Assembly: GCA_016717595.1 (NCBI GenBank)
Contig: JADKFE010000122.1
Coordinates: 1-15,549 of the forward strand
Source: Deltaproteobacteria bacterium
GTDB taxonomy: Bacteria; Myxococcota_A; UBA796; CAJQPC01
Reading direction: 5' to 3'
Length of the DNA: 15,549 nt
The notes under the pieces are model-generated. The model was not told the DNA's origin and did not search any database. It saw only the letters and a program-made list of their open reading frames with translations. Of this stretch, positions 7,201 through 12,646 are shown piece after piece. A program made the translations under genes and the position numbers. How positions within the stretch are numbered: the first letter of the stretch is position 1; each line of letters starts with the position of its first letter.

Positions 7201-10015
7201 AAGCCGAGGTGGTGGAGAAGAAAGGCTCGTACTGCTTGATGACGTTGCCTTTGTTGTCGAGGATGACGCGGCCGGTGCCGATGAAGCGGGGGTCGGCGGC
7301 GCCCCATGTGACCACACCCGCGGTTACGGTCGGCGCGTCGCCGGGGGCGGCCTGCACCTTGGTCTGGATGATGTTGCCGCCGCCGTCGCTGTAGGCCCAA
7401 GACTCCAACCAGTCGGTGCCGCCGTACTCTTTGAGCAGCTTGGTGTGTACAGACGCCGGGAGGGTGTCGGTGTCGTAGTGCAGCTCGGCGCTGTGCTCGC
7501 CTGTGCCGTCGCCGTCGGCGCCATTACGCACGGACGTCGTCAGCACGCGGCCCAGGGGGTCGAAGGTGGCGCTGGACTCGGTGCCGTTGGGGTCGGTGAC
7601 CGTGGTGGGCGCGAGGCGCTGGTAGTCGATGGTGGCGCTGACGACGAGGCCCGCGGGATCCTCGACGGAGAGCAGCGCGAGGCCCTCGGCGTCCCAGGTG
7701 AGCGTGGTGGTGAGGCCGAAGGGGTCTACGGCGGCGCTGGGGAGGTAGAACAGCGCAGGATCGTGGGTGAGACGGCCTGAAGGGAGCCAGGCGTCGTCGT
7801 CGCTGAGCAGATCGACGTAGCCGGCCTCGGTGAGCAAGGTGGCGTCTACGTCGGTGTCGAAGACGGCGGTGATCAGCTCCTCCGTCATCGCCAAGGCGTA
7901 GCGGGTGTGGGGCAAGGCGCGGACGCCGACGCTGCCGAAGGTCAAGGCGGCGCTCAGCGCGTCGTTCCAGTAGAGCGTGCGCTGGTGGCCCAAGAGGCGC
8001 TTGTGGGGGCCGGTGCCCGTGGGCGTCTGATCGAAGCGCCACGCCGTCGCGCTGGTGAAGGCGGTGTTGAGGGTGGCGGCGGTGGGGCGTGTGGTGTCGG
8101 TCCAGGCGTCTGTGTCGGTGAGGGCCCAGGACTTGGTCTCCGTGGGCACGGAGAGGCGCCAGAGGTCGTCTGTGGTGACTTGGGCGTCTTGGTGAACCAC
8201 AGTCGTCTCGGTGAGGACGACATGCAGGGCTGTTTGTTCGTCGTCGTGGCCGCTGCCGCGACGGGGGTAGACCAGCGCGGCGCTGCGGGTGACGACGCCG
8301 TAGTCGTCGATGACCAGCGGGACGCTGTGGCTGACGCGGGGATCGGGGGTGTCGCTGCCGGTGAGGTCCAGCTCATAGGCGAGCTGGAGCGCCTCGCCCG
8401 CGTCGATCCGGAAGACGGCGTGGGGCGCGTCGCCGCGGGGCTGGAGGCGGACGACGGCGTGGGTCTGCTCGCTCACGGCGACGAGGGTGACGAGCGCGCC
8501 GGTGTCGTCCTCGACGTACACCTCTTGGCGCAGGGTGCGGCCCCGGAGGGCGCGGTGTGCCTCGCGGGACTCGGCGGGGTTGAGACCACTATGCACAGAT
8601 GGCGCAGCGAGGGACGGGACGGCGTCGGTGTGCGTGAAATACTCCGCGGCGTACACCGTCGCTAGGTTGCCTTCGTTGAGCCACGCCCCGGTGTGGAACC
8701 AGGTGCGGGTGCGGATCGGCGGCTGCTGCACGACGATGGCGGGGTCGGCCAGGGCCGGGTCTTCGTGGTCGCTGGCGCGCTCGGTGTCCCACTGCTCTAC
8801 CATGCCGAAGCCGCGAAACTCGCGCTCCTCGCCGTCAAAGAAGCCGTGGTGGTAGGCGTACTCGCTCACGAATCGCCAGCCGGTGATGGCGTCGAAGGAC
8901 TCCATCTTGGACAGACAATGGACCGGGAACGGCAGGCGTGTGGCCCAGGGGCGACCGGCGGCGCGGTCGTTGAGGTAGAAGGCGGTGCTCGGCGTGTAGG
9001 TGAGGCGTACCTCACGGCCTAAGCCGTTGTTGCTGGTGGTGAGCAGCCAGGGTTTGCCGGTGGAGAGCAGGCGGAGCTGCTGGAGGGCCACGGCGCCGGG
9101 GCGCAGCACGGGGCCCATCCAGACGAGGCAGGCGGTGCCGTCGCCGTAGAGGTCGGCGACCTGGAGCTCCTCGGGGCGCAGGCTCACCGGGACACCCCGC
9201 ACGGTCACGGCCTCAGCAAAACCGTTGCCCGACTGGTTCATCCACACCCGGCAGGCGTCGGGGCCGAGGTAGAGGAGGTCCGTGGGGCCGGTGCCGTCAA
9301 TGTCGATGAGGCGCAGGCGGGCGGGGTCGAAGCGGTCGGGTTGGTCGAAACGCGGCGCGGACTTCATGCGCACCTTGGCGCCGAAGCGGCCGCGCCCCAA
9401 GGCGGGCCAATAACAGACGCTGCCGTTTCGCACGCGGACCACGTCGGGGAGGCCGTCGCCGGTCATGTCGGCGAGGTAGACCTCTGCGCCGTCGCGGGAG
9501 AACAAGAAGCGGGGGCCGTGGTCGTCGTCGGCGGGCATCGGCACACGAACGGGCGGGCCGAAGCCATCGCGGCCGAGGGAGGGGTAGAAGATGAGGGTGT
9601 CGCCTTCAGTGATGATCAGATCGGCGAAGCCGTCGCCGTCTACGTCGATGAGGCGGGCGTCGGGGCCGTCCGCGCGGTGGTTTGGCGCGTGGGGGAAGGG
9701 CCGGAAGCTGTCCCAGCCGCCATCAGCGGTGCGGGGCTGGTGGCCGGACTGTGCGGGGCGCAGGAGCACGAGGTCGAGGCGGCCGTCGCCGTCGATGTCG
9801 GTGAGACGCGCGCCGGGGTGGGCCGCGAGGGGCGGGCGAAGATCCACGAGCCGCGCGGGGGCGAAGTGGGCCGCGCCCTCGTTTCGTTTGTATCGCCAGG
9901 CGCCGTCTTGTTCGGTGAGCAGGCCGGGGAGGCCCTCGCCGTCGAGGTCGAGGAGCTGCCAGCGGCGGGGGTCGAGGCCGTTGGGGAGCTCATCGAGGCC
10001 CGTGGTGAGGCGCAC
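4100..10015 (-). CDS. TcB-TcC/SpvB-like RHS toxin shell (copy B) with zinc-metalloprotease tip
   Basis: A 1971-residue frame from GTG 10015. Residues 1-300 carry six DxDGxGxxD-type FG-GAP/VCBS repeats (LTDIDGDGRLDLV, LIDVDGDGFADLI, LADMTGDGLPDVV and others), the beta-propeller of TcB proteins. Then come a TcdB mid-N-like part (TPSTAFYLNDRAAGRPW, FRGFGMVEQWDTE near 397), a mid-C-like part (TRTWFHTGAWLNEGN near 435, DPRVSHSVPLVIDDYG near 560), YD repeats (about 950-1560), and the RHS core at 1580-1680 with DPIGLGDGGNRWGYVRG. The core should act as autoprotease, freeing the tip inside the cocoon. The tip (about 1680 on) has HEIVH at 1869-1873 and a Met-turn-like RNIMHG with Met1893, so a zincin protease. 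The usual N-terminal SpvB domain (roughly 350-400 aa) is absent, and no well-spaced ribosome site precedes the GTG, so B is probably a 5'-truncated stored copy. One C appears missing at 4287-4291; the true stop is probably 4209. Confidence 0.85.
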   Translation of the reverse strand: MRLTTGLDELPNGLDPRRWQLLDLDGEGLPGLLTEQDGAWRYKRNEGAAHFAPARLVDLRPPLAAHPGARLTDIDGDGRLDLVLLRPAQSGHQPRTADGGWDSFRPFPHAPNHRADGPDARLIDVDGDGFADLIITEGDTLIFYPSLGRDGFGPPVRVPMPADDDHGPRFLFSRDGAEVYLADMTGDGLPDVVRVRNGSVCYWPALGRGRFGAKVRMKSAPRFDQPDRFDPARLRLIDIDGTGPTDLLYLGPDACRVWMNQSGNGFAEAVTVRGVPVSLRPEELQVADLYGDGTACLVWMGPVLRPGAVALQQLRLLSTGKPWLLTTSNNGLGREVRLTYTPSTAFYLNDRAAGRPWATRLPFPVHCLSKMESFDAITGWRFVSEYAYHHGFFDGEEREFRGFGMVEQWDTERASDHEDPALADPAIVVQQPPIRTRTWFHTGAWLNEGNLATVYAAEYFTHTDAVPSLAAPSVHSGLNPAESREAHRALRGRTLRQEVYVEDDTGALVTLVAVSEQTHAVVRLQPRGDAPHAVFRIDAGEALQLAYELDLTGSDTPDPRVSHSVPLVIDDYGVVTRSAALVYPRRGSGHDDEQTALHVVLTETTVVHQDAQVTTDDLWRLSVPTETKSWALTDTDAWTDTTRPTAATLNTAFTSATAWRFDQTPTGTGPHKRLLGHQRTLYWNDALSAALTFGSVGVRALPHTRYALAMTEELITAVFDTDVDATLLTEAGYVDLLSDDDAWLPSGRLTHDPALFYLPSAAVDPFGLTTTLTWDAEGLALLSVEDPAGLVVSATIDYQRLAPTTVTDPNGTESSATFDPLGRVLTTSVRNGADGDGTGEHSAELHYDTDTLPASVHTKLLKEYGGTDWLESWAYSDGGGNIIQTKVQAAPGDAPTVTAGVVTWGAADPRFIGTGRVILDNKGNVIKQYEPFFSTTSAYEDEAELVEWGVCAVHQYDPLGRNIQVTLPDGHTQTWTYGPWSVEAHDEEDNRSGGDHEGTPTTTHLDTLGRVYKLVERPDTSTTHTTRIELDILGNALDVIDPRGNRLQARTYDLLGHALFTGAADEGYTSSSSKGETRILPDAAGTPLRSWRSGGLSLRPLHDAARRPIGLLVNEGAGERLVALSIFGDALSDLPSTNHALGRPVHIYDTAGRVTLTYDLKGRVTAQTRTLLADITTEADWSGLESEGSLADIATWLSTDASLSTDTADTFAVSTAYDALDRVTEQTAPDTSRTVPTYDAGGRLSQVEVYVRGDTTATEIVSSITTNARGQREQIVYGNHTQTSYAYDPERLWLTGLTTTRSSGSSHGAATLQDLGFTRDAVGNITEITDDAQETVYFANSQVSPTRTFTYDALYRLVSARGREKDAQTQSTAFYADYAGAMGTIPQSGSGVLRRYTQSFEYDAAGNILEVKHQQGDAGTVLWRRGYAYETDNNQLLSTSLPGDDPDDPGTHSQTYAMNDRGAIVYLPHLKTGVSTNLVRDFRDQLRKAELDNAGNVSWYAYDAAGERVWKVWDKGSVVEERIYLGGYEVWRKRNGSGVLQEERQTLHVMDDQRRVAMIETLTVTGGSAVSTPTPRFRYQLDDQLGSALLEVDDDGGVISYEEYHPYGTTAWWAEDAAIEVSRKRYRYTGKERDEETGLQYHSARYYAPWLGRWDRPDPIGLGDGGNRWGYVRGAPTRLSDPLGTLPQEIEPWWRYEEPPPESPSTETLQATAGNAVMVTLRLAIFVHPSWANNKTTPDRNEILNRQLATADRWLQKHASIDLEWEFIPTQATEWDSVYLLDISEPHFFDSHDTTLIKEKTPGGYVPIVLTNHLFRYGQGKNNSPKPSKDSLRGLYASNARLVVYTPSMGQTPLSIDSKPLRGMWELLHEIVHYIMDGGDDLGDSAYTDRNIMHGQSWAFGETDEMNPPPRVSLGWPCGLSLFSSIRTMRRNNDSDRPVHNRYDCHDGGILEGPRPRRGYGQQARWCIRPF
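4223..4228 (-). promoter_or_regulatory. Shine-Dalgarno AGGAGG for the short membrane protein
   Basis: A perfect AGGAGG on the minus strand sits 10 bases before GTG 4212 and lies inside the 3' end of toxin B. It is the main support for that start and for coupling. Confidence 0.55.
4337..4411 (-). other. Zinc site and Met-turn of tip B
   Basis: HEIVHYIMDGGDD begins at 4411, and the Met of RNIMHG is encoded at 4339-4337, about 20 residues after the last zinc helix residues. Two His plus an Asp in GGDD could bind zinc and Glu is the likely base. Upstream strands GGYVPIVLTN and NARLVVYTPS fit the zincin fold. The strict HExxHxxG is not met (Met in place of Gly), so this is a variant of the metzincin arrangement. 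Confidence 0.65.
4999..9277. repeat. Long direct repeat, copy B
   Basis: About 4.28 kb aligns with 11297-15549 (copy C), and its left half (5011-7000) also aligns with copy A. Homology to C runs to the right edge of the window, so the true repeat may be longer, possibly to about 10015. The offset to C is exactly 6297 bases from 5011 to about 6321, meaning no net indel there, and falls to 6272 at the window end. Confidence 0.85.
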
Positions 10016-10040
10016 AGAACAACGCGGACTCGTAGACTAT

Positions 10041-10349
10041 TCATCCTCCTAATGTACCCTGATGTTTATCGAGCCACTGGGTCACATAAGGACGAAGTTC
10101 CTTTTCCAGCTTCTGGTCAGACCAGCCTTTCTCACCTTCAAACTCATGCCATGCCCTCATGCTTGATATCGTCTCAGAAGGGAGGCCAAATGCATTCCTC
10201 ACTACGAGTATGATTTCTATGTTAAAGAGTGGAATTCCTTCGGTGTCACGACAATCCGCGATGCGCCTGAGTATGTCTGGGACAGACGCTCCCTGCGCCG
10301 CGCCAAGCTGCGCCAATTTCATAAGACGGGAATTGGTCTCATAGTCCAT
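10041..10349 (-). CDS. Small soluble protein, candidate immunity protein for tip C
   Basis: A 102-aa protein from ATG 10349, beginning MDYETNSRLMKLAQLGAAQG. It starts two bases after the stop of toxin C (TGA, GA, ATG), with AGGAGG at 10358-10363 placed 8 bases ahead inside the last codons of C, so the two are almost certainly translated together. No signal peptide or membrane span is seen. The sequence looks mostly alpha-helical and charged (SVPDILRRIADC, SDQKLEKELRPYVTQWLDK), as in many cytoplasmic immunity proteins. That would imply tip C acts in the cytoplasm, unlike the envelope-type partners of tips A and B (inference). I do not recognise the family. Its TGA stop overlaps an ATG (ATGA, 10044-10041) that opens a frame out of phase with copy B. 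Confidence 0.7.
   Translation of the reverse strand: MDYETNSRLMKLAQLGAAQGASVPDILRRIADCRDTEGIPLFNIEIILVVRNAFGLPSETISSMRAWHEFEGEKGWSDQKLEKELRPYVTQWLDKHQGTLGG
10045..10050 (-). promoter_or_regulatory. AGGAGG directly abutting an ATG ahead of copy B
   Basis: AGGAGG is followed with no spacer by ATG 10044-10042. That ATG opens the wrong frame (MNSLRVRVVLCASPRASMS) relative to copy B. The first in-frame start of B, GTG 10015, is 29 bases away. The site is therefore not a working ribosome-binding site for B as read and may be a relic of the recombination junction. Confidence 0.4.
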
Positions 10350-10351
10350 TC

Positions 10352-12646
10352 TCAGGTCCTCCTAAATCTGATGACTAGTCTGTCATATTGGGGGATCGTT
10401 GTATCGGTCTTTTCTTGGGGGATCGTTGTATCGGCCTCTACTTCCGATTTGGACTCTATTTCTATGTTGGTGAATCCGTATCTGGCAGCCTGTCCTGAGG
10501 TCCATGCACCTTTTACAGCAGTCTCAAGTTTCACGCCCAGTTTAAGTTGTTCATTCACATAGTCGAGATTGGTCCCATACTTCCAGATGCCTTGTATGCT
10601 CTTAATATGCTCTGTGCCGAAGTGATTCATTGCAATGTCGAAAAGCTGATAGCCTTTTATGGTCGAGCCTTTTGGTGCATCAACATAAAGTGTTAGCTTT
10701 CCCGCTTCGTCTAGAATTGCGTAAAGCACGTTCTCCTGCTTATCAGTCACGCCACCCACTACCTGCCCCTTAACATATAGTTCACCTGCCCTGCCACGCA
10801 AGTCACTAGGTGAGGCTATGTCGCCCAACGATCGCGTGCCGTCTTTGCTGACTCCGGTAACCTTCCAGAGACCATTCGCTTGTCTAGTCCACTCAGTTCC
10901 ATCAGGTTCCTTGAAGGTCTGAAGGCCGATCACGGGATCGGTCGGTGTGCTCTCTTCGGCCTCGACGAGATAGTCGTAGAGCTTGCTCCAGCCCTTCCAT
11001 GAACGCGAGAACGTGCCATCCAGAATGGGGAGTTCGTAGTTCTCGTCCGCTACAACGAGGCCCCCATATCCGACGGCGCCCAAGACACCCCCAGTTGCGA
11101 TTGCTCCTCCGACCGTGAGGCCTGTCCCAGTGGCGGCTGCTCCACCAACCCCGGGTGCCGTCGGGCCTTTTGGAGTGGCCGTCGGAACTGTTGGGGGGGG
11201 CGTCGGAACTGTTGGGGGGGGCGTCGGGCCTCGGGGAGCGTGAGGTCGTCCTGCTTCGGTCCCTGTTGCATCAGACAAGCCCACCGGCCTCCCACCCACA
11301 TACCCCCACCGATTCCCCCCATCCCCCAACCCAATCGGATCCGGCCTGTCCCACCGCCCCAGCCAAGGCGCGTAGTACCTCGCCGAGTGGTATTGCAGCC
11401 CCGTCTCCTCATCCCGCTCCTTGCCGGTGTAGCGATACCGCTTGCGGCTCACCTCGATCGCCGCGTCCTCGGCCCACCAGGCCGTCGTGCCGTAGGGGTG
11501 GTACTCCTCGTAGCTGATCACGCCGCCGTCGTCGTCCACCTCCAGCAGGGCCGAGCCGAGCTGATCGTCGAGCTGATACCGGAACCTCGGCGTCGGGGTG
11601 CTCACCGCGCTCCCGCCGGTCACGGTCAGCGTCTCGATCATCGCGACGCGACGCTGATCGTCCATGACGTGCAGCGTTTGACGCTCCTCTTGCAGCACAC
11701 CCGAGCCGTTGCGTTTGCGCCAGACCTCGTAGCCGCCAAGATAAATCCGCTCCTCGACGACGCTGCCCTTGTCCCACACCTTCCACACACGCTCGCCCGC
11801 GGCGTCATAGGCGTACCACGAGACATTCCCCGCGTTGTCGAGCTCGGCCTTGCGGAGCTGGTCGCGGAAGTCGCGCACGAGGTTGGTGCTCACCCCCGTC
11901 TTCAGGTGCGGGAGGTACACGATGGCGCCACGGTCGTTCATGGCGTAGGTCTGACTGTGGGTGCCAGGGTCGTCGGGGTCGTCGCCGGGCAGGCTGGTGC
12001 TCAGGAGCTGGTTGTTGTCGGTCTCATAAGCGTAGCCTCGGCGCCAGAGCACCGTCCCAGCGTCGCCTTGTTGGTGTTTGACCTCCAGGATGTTCCCAGC
12101 GGCGTCGTACTCGTAGCTCTGGGTGTAGCGGCGCAGCACCCCCGAGCCGCTCTGCGGGATGGCGCCCATGGCCCCGGCGTAGTCGGCGTAGAAAGCCGTG
12201 GATTGGGTCTGGGCGTCCTTCTCCCGGCCTCGGGCGCTCACGAGGCGATAGAGCGCGTCGTAGGTGAAGGTGCGGGTGGGGCTCACCTGACTGTTGGCGA
12301 AGTAGACCGTCTCTTGGGCGTCGTCGGTGATCTCGGTGATGTTCCCCACGGCGTCGCGGGTGAAGCCGAGGTCTTGGAGCGTCGCCGCGCCGTGGCTCGA
12401 TGCGGAGGAGCGTGTGGTCGTGAGGCCGGTGAGCCAGAGGCGCTCGGGGTCGTAGGTGTAGCTCGTCTGGGTGTGGTTGCCGTAGACGATCTGCTCGCGT
12501 TGGCCGCGGGCGTTGGTGGTGATGGAGGAGACGATCTCGGTGGCCGTGGTGTCGCCACGAACGAAGACCTCCACCTGAGACAGACGGCCGCCCGTGTCGT
12601 AGGTGGGGACGGTGCGGGAGCTATCGAGCCGTTTGTTCGACCACAC
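10352..12646 (-). CDS. Copy C, intact 3' part: RHS repeats, core, Pro-rich linker and unknown toxin tip
   Basis: A clean frame of 764 codons. This is the downstream part of a larger shell gene whose upstream part (12647-15549 and beyond) is frame-broken; the apparent ATG at 12646 is only where the frame resumes. Up to about residue 440 it is nearly identical to copy B: YD repeats, then the core with GLQYHSARYYAPWLGRWDRP and DPIGLGDGGNRWGYVGG. The last core box reads SDATGT instead of SDPxG. The tip differs fully: a Pro/Thr linker with two PTPPPTV units (about 470-500), a Gly-rich hydrophobic stretch LTVGGAIATGGVLGAVGYGG (about 505-525), then a roughly 230-aa domain containing LRGRAGELYVKGQ, LYVDAPKGSTIKGYQLFDIA, GIWKYGTNLDYVNEQLKLG and AVKGAWTSGQAARYGF. 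I do not recognise this toxin. The hydrophobic stretch may help membrane passage. The immunity candidate follows at once. Confidence 0.8.
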   Translation of the reverse strand: MWSNKRLDSSRTVPTYDTGGRLSQVEVFVRGDTTATEIVSSITTNARGQREQIVYGNHTQTSYTYDPERLWLTGLTTTRSSASSHGAATLQDLGFTRDAVGNITEITDDAQETVYFANSQVSPTRTFTYDALYRLVSARGREKDAQTQSTAFYADYAGAMGAIPQSGSGVLRRYTQSYEYDAAGNILEVKHQQGDAGTVLWRRGYAYETDNNQLLSTSLPGDDPDDPGTHSQTYAMNDRGAIVYLPHLKTGVSTNLVRDFRDQLRKAELDNAGNVSWYAYDAAGERVWKVWDKGSVVEERIYLGGYEVWRKRNGSGVLQEERQTLHVMDDQRRVAMIETLTVTGGSAVSTPTPRFRYQLDDQLGSALLEVDDDGGVISYEEYHPYGTTAWWAEDAAIEVSRKRYRYTGKERDEETGLQYHSARYYAPWLGRWDRPDPIGLGDGGNRWGYVGGRPVGLSDATGTEAGRPHAPRGPTPPPTVPTPPPTVPTATPKGPTAPGVGGAAATGTGLTVGGAIATGGVLGAVGYGGLVVADENYELPILDGTFSRSWKGWSKLYDYLVEAEESTPTDPVIGLQTFKEPDGTEWTRQANGLWKVTGVSKDGTRSLGDIASPSDLRGRAGELYVKGQVVGGVTDKQENVLYAILDEAGKLTLYVDAPKGSTIKGYQLFDIAMNHFGTEHIKSIQGIWKYGTNLDYVNEQLKLGVKLETAVKGAWTSGQAARYGFTNIEIESKSEVEADTTIPQEKTDTTIPQYDRLVIRFRRT
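10358..10363 (-). promoter_or_regulatory. Shine-Dalgarno AGGAGG for the 102-aa immunity candidate
   Basis: Perfect AGGAGG with 8-base spacing to ATG 10349, embedded in the final Arg-Arg codons of toxin C. It fixes the start of the small gene and shows coupling. Confidence 0.75.
10388..10434. repeat. Perfect 20-bp direct repeat, period 27
   Basis: The sequence ttgggggatcgttgtatcgg occurs at 10388-10407 and 10415-10434. The 27-base period is in frame and encodes DTTIPQEKT / DTTIPQYDR near the C-terminus of tip C. Gain or loss of a unit would change the tail by 9 residues without a frameshift. Confidence 0.8.
11180..11221. repeat. Two 21-bp tandem units, each ending in a G8 tract, in the tip C linker
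   Basis: Units at 11180-11200 and 11201-11221 are identical, and each ends in eight G (11193-11200 and 11214-11221), which are C8 on the coding strand. They encode PTPPPTV twice. Both the 21-base unit (in frame) and the homopolymers (frame-shifting) are prone to replication slippage. Confidence 0.8.

Noticed and set aside
9640..10044. The ATG 10044 frame (MNSLRVRVVLCASPRASMS) as a real gene following the immunity gene with an ATGA overlap
   Set aside because: After the first few codons it is the out-of-frame shadow of the copy B propeller, rich in Pro/Ser/Arg, and its Shine-Dalgarno sequence has no spacer.
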